Part shown: positions 25,347 to 36,696 of the stretch, piece after piece | Layout: every line of letters starts with the position of its first letter | Numbering within the stretch: position 1 is the stretch's first letter | Assembly (NCBI RefSeq): GCF_001522545.3 | Contig: NC_031769.1 | Span: forward strand, 72,613,756-72,677,755 | Direction: 5' to 3' | From: Parus major | Lineage: Eukaryota > Chordata > Aves > Passeriformes > Paridae | DNA length: 64,000 bases | Made by a program: the position numbers and the translations under genes | Notes under the pieces: model-generated | Databases searched by the model: none | Seen by the model: only the letters and a program-made list of their open reading frames with translations | What the model was told of the DNA's origin: nothing

Positions 25347-25580
25347 AGAATCACAGAATCACAAAATCACAGAGTATTCTGTGTTACAAGGGACCTAGAA
25401 GGGGCACTGAGTCCAGCTCTTGGTCCTGCACAGGATAGCCCAAGAATCACACCCCTGTGCCTCACAGCATTGTCCAATTGCTTCTTGAACACTGTCATAT
25501 TTAGTTCTTATACTACTTTTACATGACACAACTCTGTTGAGAATTAAATTTCTTTATATGTAACCCAGACTCAACATGAT
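25347..25580 (-). mobile_element. CR1 LINE 3' end fragment
   Basis: The plus strand opens with three AGAATCAC-like units, the reverse of the eight-base tail of avian CR1. It continues with GGGACCTAGAAGG, GAGTCCAGCTCTTGGTCCTG, CACAGGATAGCCCAAGAATC and CTTCTTGAACACTGTCA, matching the CR1 3' untranslated and terminal region in reverse. From about 25510 to 25580 the match is faint. It is 5'-truncated, as most CR1 copies are, and has no coding capacity. Confidence 0.88.
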
Positions 25581-26729
25581 GCATGTTTGAAATTTCCAAA
25601 CTTCTTCTTTCCTTAATAATTTTTATACTTTGCCTACCGGTACTGATTCTGCCTTGGTTTTACATGCAGATCAAGATCAGTACCTGCTTTTTCTCATAAA
25701 TCCTAACAGAAAAAAAAAAAAAGTAGTACACATTCATAACCTATTTGTGAGGCTTCTATAGTAAGGTACTTTCCTCAAATTGTATTGCAAAATCTGAACA
25801 ATCACAAGATTCTTTACACTTTTTTTTCTGTCCCCAGTTTTGCAATGTCATCCTGTAGCTATGTATATGTATTTCTGATGTTTAATAAATATCATAGCTT
25901 TTTTTTTTAGTTGCTGTAANNNNNNNNNNNNNNNCCACCCTCCCAACCCAAATATCAGTTTGAAATTAGTGTGGCAGCATCTGTCACAGAGTCATCTGTG
26001 AGCTTTCCCTGAGCCTTTTCATCTGCTTGTTTTCCCTTTTCCTTTCCTTCCACCACCATCTCTGGAGCTCTGGGGGGAGCACTTTGGGAAGTGTCAGGCC
26101 ACACAGCAGGAACATTGCCAGTGCTCCCTGTGCCATCACTGGATTCTCAGTCCCAATATCCCTTAAAGAGAGGGTGCAACTTGTCGTAATGCTCCCAACT
26201 TGAGCTCCCACCTCTCACCTCTCCAGCAGGTGAGAAAGTCATAGAGCAAATCAGTAGGTGGTTTCTAAAATTGAGGTCATGGACATACAAGCAATTGATT
26301 TACACAGAGCCATGTGAGAAAAAGCAGGTCAGCAATCCCCTAGGTAGTTAACACCATGACAAATAATATGCTCTTTCTCCTGTCACATTGGACCACAAAG
26401 AAAGGCGGTCAGGTGCCTTCCCTTGTTGTGCAGTGGGGACCTGCACCTCTCTTCTCCCAGACCCCAGGGGTCTTGAGCAGAGCAGGGACCCAGTAGCAGG
26501 TAGGCCAGCCCTGATGCCCTGACTTACCCCAGATCTGCACAGCAGCCCCACTTGTGACTTGTCTCATCTCTACCAGAGACCCAGGGCCAGCATCAATCAA
26601 GTGTAATTCTGACATGGCAAGTGGAACAGAACCAGATCTCAATAGGCAAATAAAAAGGAGTAAATTGCATACTGGCAGAGGTGGATATGTATTTGTATCA
26701 AAGGTTGCCTGTAGAGGTAGTGGTGAGGA
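25581..26729. other. Noncoding DNA with a GC-richer unidentified stretch
   Basis: From 25935 to about 26640 the sequence is clearly richer in G and C than its surroundings. It contains runs such as CTCTGGAGCTCTGGGGGGAG and several CCCAG/CTGGG motifs. I could not match it to a repeat family or a gene. Open frames (25984-26211, 26348-26551, 26409-26780, all minus) show no recognisable domains, and the last includes the CA repeat. It could be an unrecognised ERV internal piece or unique sequence. Confidence 0.5.
25920..25934. other. Assembly gap of N
   Basis: Fifteen N bases directly after a T-rich tract and directly before the GC-richer stretch. Confidence 0.99.
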
Positions 26730-26781
26730 AACACACACACATACACACACACACACACACACACATACATACATACACACC
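26730..26781. repeat. (CA)n/(CATA)n microsatellite
   Basis: CA units interrupted by ATA and ending in three CATA units, about 52 bases in all. Frames crossing it give Thr-His or Cys-Val runs that are not genes. Confidence 0.96.
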
Positions 26782-29016
26782 TAACAGTGCTGTAGCCTAC
26801 CCAGTTCTTTTCTGAATGTAACATTTCAAACTTGTTTTATACACACAATATGAACAGATAAAAACAACAGAGAAAGCGGATATTTGCACACAATACTAAA
26901 CAAGCCACATGTTCTAGACTTGCCTAACATCATGACAAATGCTAACAGATGGAAAAATTAAAGTTTAGAGGAAAGGCTAAGTGTTCCCTTGTAAAACTGC
27001 TGGATAAGTTGATATACTCACACATCCTTCAGCTGAAACATTTAAAACATGTTTGCATAGTTTGAAATTCATCGATCAACAGCTGCCTTACACTAGACTT
27101 TATTTCCAAAAGGACCTGAACTCTGCCTTTTTAATTAAGGTGGCTGAAGTAGACTACCAAATATACTTTGAAAGGGGATTGTCTCTCCCTCACACCAGTA
27201 TATCTACAATGTATAAATGTATGTAAAAGTACCTATTATTTTAGCTATCTGCTCATCATGCTAAACAGAGATGAGGTGAAGTGAAAAAATGGTGCTGTGT
27301 ATTTTTTCCCTCTAAAAATCACTTTATTTCCAATTTATTTAATCCAATGGGATTAATATTAATGGGATATAATAGGCCTTCTAACATGGAAAGCAGATTC
27401 TAAGTTGGTGTTTCTAGCTAAAATAAAATATATTTCTCAATTAAGTTATGTATCTGTTTTATTTTGCAGAACATACAGAATGATTCCTCACATAGATATT
27501 TGATAAGTAAGGACTTCACATACAAAAATTTTAATCAGATTTTATATACTTCTAATGGCTTTTGCTATATAAGAAGTTGTAATAATGACATATGTTGTCA
27601 TACTGCAAAGGAAGAATATCTCACTATTTTAATTCCAGGGTCATCTAACAAATACTGGGGCTGTATCTAATGCCTTCAAACCTCTGCTAAATAGACTCTG
27701 AAGCAACTGCAAAGTTTTCTACCTGATGTGTTTCTCACTTGTGAAAACAGCATTCCAATGGCATAATTAAATATATAATATATTGTTCTTCTACATTTAA
27801 AGGGCATAAAAAATATCCTGTTTGGAGAAAAAAAAAATAATTGCCATGGTAATTAATGGCCAGATTCATGCTGACTGCATTATGGGGCACTGGATGTTAA
27901 AGATTCCACCTGGGATGTCCTGGTCATTTTAACAAAACAAAACTTCCAGTCTTTTCAGAGTTTATTATTGTGTTCTTGGTTTGCTTTTTTTTACAATAGA
28001 CAGTGGGGATGTAATTTCTGATGTTCTGCTAACAGTTGTTTGTATCTCAGATTATTGTAAATAAACTATCTTCATTTTATAGAATCTCTCACAGCTGCCT
28101 TTTTTCAAATTGAAATCTCAGTGGGGCTTTGATTAAAATGAAAAAGAACCAAAATGAAATTTTATTAGGTGATACAGTGTACTTTTCTCCTCTTAAACCT
28201 CTTTATACTTTCTATGATGATCCTTTGAGTACTTCTTTCATACTTGGAGGTAAAGATAAATTTTTTAAACAGTGTTGTTGACAAACAAAAGATAAAATAG
28301 ATTCTGCTTGTTAACTTATGGTATAGTTATATTATATATAATATATATATATTACTTATATATATAATTATATATTATATTTACAATATAATAATAATAT
28401 ATATCTATTACTGTGTAAACTACAGCAATATATTTTTATCCTATGTACTTTTTTGTTTATATTGTATTTTAATTGTTTTTTTTGAGCATTCTTTTTCAAC
28501 GGTAGGGCAGTGGGTGTTGTTTGTGGGAGTGGTTTTGTTGTTGTTTAGGGTTTTGTAGATTTTTTAAATAACACCATCTATAGAGCAGATATGCATTCTG
28601 ACTTAAAGTATGTTCCATGTTTCTAACAGTTATCATACTTGTTATGCACTTCTATGCTAAAAGTTACTATACTTTTTATCTCACAGGGAAAACATTAAGT
28701 TTAACTCTGGATTTTGTGAAATTTGTACATATGATGATGACCACTGCAGAAAAATCCCACAAAAATCAGTAAATGGTAATGGTAATGCCTCCTTAGCTGA
28801 TTTAATCATTCATATGGTAATGTTAAGGAGCCTACAGTGTTGATTCAGAAGATTCTTGAGAATAACTAATTTCTTTATGAAAGTAGAATGTCTGAAAATT
28901 AGGTACTGACCCAGTTCTTCTAAGGAAATATTGTGTTCTGAGAATGTGACTTAACCAGCTGCAGAAGTCTATTATGACATGCACTTTGCCCTGATCTTTT
29001 TGTCATCTAGAATAGT
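26782..29016. other. AT-rich noncoding DNA, no gene seen
   Basis: No recognised gene. A block at about 27838-27960 has balanced, non-repetitive composition and is noted in the findings as a possible conserved element. A TA-rich tract is listed separately. Confidence 0.6.
28325..28405. repeat. TA-rich simple repeat
   Basis: About 80 bases made almost only of TA and ATA units, with several interruptions. It can fold on itself because TA repeats are self-complementary. Confidence 0.9.
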
Positions 29017-29985
29017 ACAGAATCACAGAATAATTTCCACTGGAAGGGCTTTTGAAGGTTATCTACCCCAATCCCCTTGCAGTGAGCACAGGCATCTTCC
29101 ACTGGACCAGACTGCTCAGAACACTATCCATCCTGACCTTAGCCACCCCCAGGGTTGTGGCATCTACTTCTACTTTGGGCAACCCATTCCAGTGTTTCAC
29201 CATCCTCACTGTAAAAGATTTCTTCCTTGATTCTAGTCGGAATTCCCTCTCTTTTAGGTTAGAACCATTACTCTTCCTATCTCAACCAGACCTACAAAAA
29301 TCTGTCCCCATCTTTCTTAGAAGCTCCCTGTAAGTGGGAAGGCTGCATTAATATCTCCCTGTACCCTTCTCCTCAGGCTGAATACCCCAGTTATCTCAGC
29401 CCGGCCTCATAGAGGGTTATTCTTATTTCATCTCTGATCATTTCTGTGGTTTCTGGGCCTGCTCTCCTGTGTTGAGAACCCTGGAGCTGGATGAACATAT
29501 TGCAGGGTAAAGTCCAGCCTCTCATTCACCAGGACCTCCAAAACCTGCTCTCAATACATTCATCTTGCAGCCTTTATTGATATTGAGCCTTGACCCAATT
29601 CAGGTGCAACACATTGCACTTGGCTTTGCTAAACTTCATGAAGTTCCTATAGGCCCACTCCTCAAGTTTGTCCCAGCCCACTCCTCAAGCTTGTCCAGGT
29701 CTCTTGGATTTCATCCCATCCCTTAGCTGTGTCAACTGCGCCACTTCATCTTGATGTCCAAAAATTTGCTGAGAGTGATCTTAATCCCACTGTCCATGTC
29801 ATTGATGAAGATATTAAACAGCAATTGCTCATCCCCTGAGGTAACCCCTGAGGGACATCACTTGGCTCTGATCTCTTTCTGGATATCCAGCCAGCTCCTC
29901 ATCCAGCAGTCCACTTATCAAATCCACAAGTCTCCAACTCAGAGAGAAGGATGTTGTGGGGAGTCATATCAAAGGCTTTACAAAA
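29017..29985 (-). mobile_element. CR1 LINE fragment, about 1 kb, with decayed reverse transcriptase 3' part
   Basis: This reads as an avian CR1 in reverse for almost 1 kb. Two AGAATCAC-like tail units (29021-29035) are followed by TCCACTGGAAGGGCTT, GGGCAACCCATTCCAGTG (29178-29195), CACCATCCTCACTGTAAA, TTCTCCTCAGGCTGAATA (29369-29386), GCACTTGGCTTTGCTAAACT (29616-29635), CCCACTGTCCATGTCATTGA (29787-29806), and ATCAAAGGCTTTACAAAACA near 29970-29989. The 29600-29985 part corresponds to the end of the ORF2 reverse transcriptase region. The minus strand has no long open frame there, so the copy is dead. It is 5'-truncated near 29985. The plus-strand frames at 28979-29333 and 29751-30011 are antisense shadows. 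Confidence 0.93.
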
Positions 29986-32156
29986 CATTCTTTGTGGGTT
30001 TTTCTTCCTAGTAGCCTTGACTTGATTGTCCTTCATATGCTACAATTTATTACAACCTTAGTCCAGAAAGTAAACTAGTAAAATATTAAACAAACAATAT
30101 GTGCTAAAAATTATGTGGACTCATTCAGAAGGATATAATAATGTGTTATTCAGTAGTTGTCTCTCTGGTTATGACAAAATTGGAAGTATGATCTGTGACT
30201 GTGACAAAGTCAATCTGACTATATAAAAAAGCCAAGCACACCTAATTCCTTCATGTGCTTAGGTTCTATGGCACATATATTTTGTGTATGGACAAAAAAT
30301 TCATTCTTCTTGATAGATTTTCACTTAATTTGTTTTATTTTTTTAGTTTTATTGTGACATGCATTACTTGTAACCATAAATATCTTGTTTAGCATTTTAC
30401 TTAAAGTAATTTTTGCTGTCACTTAATCTTAATACCTTCTTCATGTTGACATGCTACATAAGGATAATTTGAGTTATATGGTTGTTAGCTCTTTCAGCAC
30501 CCGATGTTGTAGAAAAACAACAAAAGCATTTAAATACGTTATTGTACTTAATTTTAGCATCAATATTATCCCTCAGGTCAGTTGTTCTTCTTCTGTGATT
30601 TAATCAAATTGCAAGGAAGAACTGTAGAGTCCAGGGATTATTTTTGTTGAATGAACATGTTCAGATACAGTTCTGAAATCAATGAACTGGAAAGATGTCA
30701 GCTCATGCTGGGAACACAACTTAGCTGTATGGTAATAAATGCACCGAGAAGGTGTCAGGCAAACAAAGCCATAGCCTGAAGCAGCAAATGACAGTTCTTT
30801 GAATTAGTATCCCTGTCCTTGAGCATAAATTTGGATATGCTTCAAATCTTTCTGATATAATTCTTGATATTGCACTGTGAAGTTATCAGATTAATGCCTC
30901 TCTGGTTTTGCTGGATTAAATGATAAGAAGTGCTATATAATAAACAGAAGGGAGAAAAAAAGTTCACTCTATTTGGGTATTTTTCCCTTTGGAAACAAAA
31001 ATGTTGCAAAAGTTATGGTATTCCATAGAAATGTCAGCACTGCAATCTGTCTGCAGAAGTCTGCATAATTGGGAGAACCTTCACTAAACACAATGTCGAA
31101 GCAGTACTAAGTAAAAGGTCATGTGTTATTATTCACTGTGTAGCGCAAGAGGGAAGAGCAATTAAGAAAGCCAGAGGGAAAGGCAAAAGCATCAGCACTG
31201 CTCCTAAAACTCTTAGCTAAATCTTGGAAGTGGCAGAGTGGGAGGATACCATATGCATTGGCCCCTATGGCTAACATATTTAATTTCTGGATGAGATGAA
31301 TCAAGGTAAAATCGAGTCACAATCTCAGCTGTCAGCAAATAAAACAATTAATTAATTAATTAGAAAAAAAATGAAAATAAAATTAGAGAATAATAAGTTA
31401 GAAACAATCATTCAGCCTCCCCCACCAACGCCTCAAACAATCCCCATTACTATTATAATAGTATATAGGAGAAAGCTTTTTTAAAAAAATTGGGAGTGCA
31501 TCTGGTCAGATTCACCAGCATTGATGTTTTCTGAATTTCTGGATTAGAGTTATTTTCAGGTTTTAATGCAATTTTAGGAGCTGGGGTATGCAGATTAATG
31601 GGGTTTGTTTATCCCTATGCTCACTTATACTGCATTCAGAGCAGGTAATTTTTCATCCTGGGTTAGAGCAATCCATTGCTAAAACCTTTTGTGAATGATG
31701 ATGTATAAACTCATTTCCTTTTCTCCTTGTTAATCATTTTTAGCCAGGGGTACACATATGGGAACACCTGAAAGACATTTTTTTAATGATTGTTAAGACA
31801 TGGAGCTACTAGATAAATATAACTCAGATAACATAATCATTAGAAAGATTGGTTCAGTTTTGTGAGATCCACTTAGCCTGGAGTTTCAATAATGTGCTGC
31901 AACTGTTTCAGAGGTGGAGGACTATTACATACAAAATCTTGTTGTGGGCAAAAAGGAAACATTCTGGGTAAAGCCAATGCTATATTGCTGGTATGACAGA
32001 AATCTTAACAACACAATTGATGAATTTTTTTTAGCCCAAATGTAATTATTATCGGAAAAAAAAATCCTTACAGTCTAATCCTACTGGCCTCAGTACTAAT
32101 ACTATAGTTATATTATATAATACCTGCATATATATTATACATACATGCATATTCTC

Positions 32157-32176
32157 TTATTATTATTATTATTATT
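32157..32176. repeat. (TTA)n microsatellite
   Basis: About six and a half perfect TTA units. Confidence 0.9.
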
Positions 32177-32550
32177 CTCTTTCTCAGGTGCTATGTTCAA
32201 CATTCCTTTGGGGTCCTTTCTCCTTGGTCCTTGGGTTGACAGCTTTAGATTTCTTGTGGTTGTGCAGCAACTAACAAGAATTTGAAATTCCATATCAGGA
32301 AGGTTATGCTGTTGGTGATTTCTTCTTCCTCATCCTAGGGTTCAATTTAGGTTACTGTTGTATGTTTTCTAACGTACTTTTACAGGTTCCTGTTACACCT
32401 GAAGTTACTGAACAGAGTATGTGTTGCATATCTAACACTCTTGTTTTCTTACCCCAAGATTGGTGAGTTTCAGCTTTAGATCTGCTTTTTCTTAACCAAT
32501 ACATGTTGGGGTTTGTAGCCCTGAGATCTCCAATACATTGTTATTAGGGG

Positions 32551-32598
32551 AAAAAAAAAAAAAAAAAAAAAAGGAAAAAAAGAAAAATAAAAAAAGCC
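32551..32598. repeat. Poly(A)-rich tract starting with a 22-base A run
   Basis: An uninterrupted A run at 32551-32572 continues with GG, A7, G, A5, T and A7. No retroposed gene body or flanking duplication was recognised next to it, so it is annotated as low complexity. Confidence 0.85.
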
Positions 32599-35500
32599 TT
32601 AGAGCTAAGAAAAATGAAAATAGAGCTCCAAAAGGGTCAACACAAGTTGAGACAAAAGAAGCATGACAAGTCTCAGTTTTGCTAAGTCAGTGCAAAGGCT
32701 GTGGGCTGCTACTAACAACATTAATATCATATGTATCAGTTCACTTTGCACTTTGAATATTCTGAGTGGTCTATGCTGAGGATATAGCAATAACTGTCAA
32801 TTAATCATGTGTACTTTCTGGTTTAGAGCCAATTTTATAACAAGACACTAGATTTTAAAATAGACTTTGCATGGCTTTTAAGCAGGCCATACAAGGATGA
32901 AAAGTTCGTATACTCTTCTAGTTGTCTGCCAGATTGGTCAGGGATCAGGCATATGTTATGACCAGAAGCAGAACACAAAATCTTTGGTTTTCTATTCTAA
33001 TGAAAGAAATTAAAAGGATGACAAGCATAGTCCAGCAGGTTTAGACTTTGAATGCAAAAATATATAATATATAAGCTAATATATGTAAGAACTTACTGTG
33101 CTCCTAAAAGTGTAAGTTAGTCTAAAAGTGTAATTTAAGCCTGTATAACTTTAATGAAAAATTCCACAGTACATGGATTATTTTTCATTAGCTTGAATGT
33201 TAGTCTCTGTAGCTGCAATTACAGCATATTTGCTTTAATTGTTCATTAACATATTTGTTACGCTGCTGATAAATTATGCAAGTAAAAATAATGAATTCTT
33301 AAAAAATCATTATAGATCCTTACCTATAACTGAAACGTGAGAAAACCTTTCCACTATCTTTTCATTAGTAATTGTAATTAGCTGGTGACAAGACAGTTCA
33401 AGTTACAGTGGTTTTAGTGTTACTTGCTGGTCCATGTTTTTGTTTGTTTCCTTGGGGTTTTGGTGGGGGGGGTTTTGTTGTTTGTTTTTTGGAGGTTTTT
33501 AAACTATTTTTTAACTTTTAAACTATAGCATTCTTTAATATCCTGTTAAAATATTTAATTGAATAATATACTCCAAAACAACTTTAGGTAAGTATATTGC
33601 AACAACATAACAACATTACACTTAGTTTTCTTTTTTCTTTTAACTTCAGAAAATCTTAATGAAATACTGCATTAAAAAAAATAAATTCAGAATTAATCAC
33701 AATGAACAAGAAAGTTTATGTCTTTCCAGTGACTTGATAAGTGACTTATCAAGACATATGAAATGCAAGAGTGGCAGTTTTTATAGTTTTCAGTAAAATG
33801 GATTGCATTTATTAATATTCCTCACTACTCCTTGTAGCAAGTTATTTATGTTGTGATGAGATCAACTACATACTTCAGTGAATCCTTTGTGCTGCAGTAC
33901 TTTATTATTCATATTGTTCAACACAATTCATTGGCTGATTTGTTTGGGTTTTTTGGTGGTCTGTTTACCCTTTGGTAATGTGAGTATACACTCTTTGGTT
34001 ATCTAATCTTTAATGTATAAAACACTTTCCAAAGAAATAAAATCCTATGTTTAAGTTCTACAGTAGCAGAAATGGTAAATATAAAGCTTAAATTAGGACC
34101 AAAGCATGATAACATGTATCATGCATAATAAACTACAGTATAACAACTAATTAAATTATATTTGCATTTTAATTGACAGTGAATTAATGATTATTTTTCA
34201 GTAAAACAGGAAAGTGAATTCTGCTACATAGAAGTAGTAGAATTTATACATATAGATCCTTCATTGAGACTATATCAAGTGACAGTCACTAAAAGTTATT
34301 TTTTGTTTTATTATCAGGTTTTAGTCATAAACACTTTCTTTAGGAAAAGACAGACTGGTACAAAATTTGGTGAACAGATTTCTAAAACCCCAACAAAATT
34401 TCATAAAAAAAAAAGACAAAACCAAAAAAAACCAAAATCAAACTACAGTTCCCCCCCCAGAAATGCAAAAATTCTGATAAAATCCTTGATCTTGATAAAA
34501 GGTCTATCTGAATTTAACTTTCTGAAAGGCAAATATTTCAATAATCTGACATAATATTTTGTTACTAATATTAAATCATCTCCAGTTGGAACATACTGTC
34601 TTCCAGAAAGTAATATAATGATATAGTTTTAGGTCTTTTTGTCTCTGACTCCAAAATATTGGTAATCCACATTACAAGATCACAGACAAGAAATACAAAA
34701 GAAAACAGAGTTACAATGTATATGTGGTTTTAAGTAAGGAATGAGTATGTCAGGAGTGATATAATGATAGTGAGTAATGATAGGAGACAAGTGATCATAT
34801 GGTTGGGTTGCACAGATTACCAGATATGATATATACTGATTTAATTATACTACCATAATTTACTTGTATATGAAGATACTTGGATGGCTACCAGAAGCAA
34901 ATTGAATATCTACATGTTGTGCCCTTCACTACTCACACTGAGACTGCAAAAATCTGCCGAAGTCTGTCTGCTTTTCAAGAAGTTCGATGCAAGTTCATGT
35001 GCAGCACTGATCATAAACAACAGACAACTTTATATTCATGCAACTGCTAAATTAGAACCTTTAGGTTTTAGCACAATTTCACCTTTCCCTTGAATCTCAG
35101 AAGTGCTGGTATTGAGTTGGTCCTGGTTTGTAATGGTATGGATTAATAGTGCACGACTATACGTGATTATGAAACCGCTGTGAATTCATACCATACCTCA
35201 TGTTATGTGTTACACTAACACCACCAATGAATAGAGAGTTATAACTTCATCTTCCTGCTTCTGCTGAAATTGAATGTCCTGAGGGCCTGGTGTATCAAAA
35301 CAATAAAAAAAAAAACAAACCCAAACTGAAAGGAGAACAGATCTATAAAAAATAAATTATCATGTTTCTAATACCTAATAGAACGTTCTGATAGCCTGGT
35401 TAATTTGTAAGGTTACATTTTGTGTTTCATGCCTATATGAAGACCATAAAGTACTGTGTTTTTTCTTCCTTTTGGTTCAATTAGGACTTTGATGAAGTTT

Positions 35501-36609
35501 ACTCTCCAATTTAGTTTTCATTAAAAATGTGACTTTAACAATAAAAAAAGTGATCAAATCAAAATGGACTTCTGACATTACTGGAAAACTGTAGGAAAGG
35601 GAATTTTGCAAAGTCCTCTCATTTGCAATGATTGCTATTTTATCACAAATGCATTTACTCTATACCAGTATGTAAATCAGATAGAGAAACTTAATTCTTG
35701 CCATTCCCTTCAGAGAAAACCAAGAGCTGCAGATTGTCAGGATCATTAAGTGTATAATGAACTCTTTAAACACAAAAGAAGTGAGTCAGATTATTTTAAT
35801 ACATTAGTTAATGATGAATTCATATTAGCAATTGGTTAAAACCTTTCTTTTTAATTTATATAAAAAAAACCTTTAAGTGTTGCATTACATTCATACACAG
35901 TACTTCCCCTATATGGTGGGCTCCTTAAGCAAAATACAAACAATAAACTGCATTTATGTACAAAGTGGCAATTATATTATAAATATGAATCATGTAGTAC
36001 ATCAAGTGTTTGCCACCTGTGTACTCTGCTCAGTGATTTTACCTTTTGACATAAAAATTCCAACATGTCAGTCATTGTCAAAATTGCTGACAATTTTTTC
36101 TGGTTTTATTAGAATTTCTTCTTCTCCCTTCACCTCTCTTTTACTTGATCCCCATGCTATGTTAGTAATCCAAAATTCAGTAAAAGACAAAACTAGCCTT
36201 TAGAAGGAAGTTTGGGATGCTTGTTTTTTTCACAGCTTTACAAAGCCAAAAGCAGGAGCTTTCTATCACTAGAATGCTTTCCAACACGACATGAAGCATT
36301 TGCTGTTATAGATCTGATGTCATAATAAAATCTTCCTCTGAATCCTGTTCAGTTATAATCACAATATAAGACAAAAGCTAGACATCTGTTTCATATATGA
36401 TATTAGTGCTACATAAGCCTCTTCACAGCAGTAAGCAATCTGTCTCAGCTAGGTCATTTAGTGAAAAGAATTTAAAATGGCAAGAGAACAGTAAAATATT
36501 GCTATAACATTTGTGACATAGGGAGTAGGGATTTTATATACATGTGTCTACACTTTATTTGAAATTCTTGTTTTGTTATGCAGAGATAAAAATACTAGAA
36601 AACATTTTA

Positions 36610-36696
36610 AGTTTTTCTTGTCTGTTTTTCTTTCTTGGTTTTGCTTTTTGTTTGTTCATTTTTTTGCTTTGTTTTGTTTTCTTGTGTTTTTTTATA
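36610..36696. repeat. T-rich low-complexity tract
   Basis: Nearly 90 bases of T runs broken by single G and C (TTTG, TTTC units). It forms a long polypyrimidine-like stretch on the plus strand. The frames on it (36573-36767) are Phe-rich chance products. Confidence 0.85.

Noticed and set aside
28979..30011. Three plus-strand frames of 83-93 codons.
   Set aside because: They are antisense shadows of the CR1 fragment on the minus strand.
35120..35215. Possible inverted repeat (GGTATGG and CCATACC words) suggesting a small DNA transposon.
   Set aside because: The arms match over only about seven bases, and no target duplication or known terminal repeat was seen.
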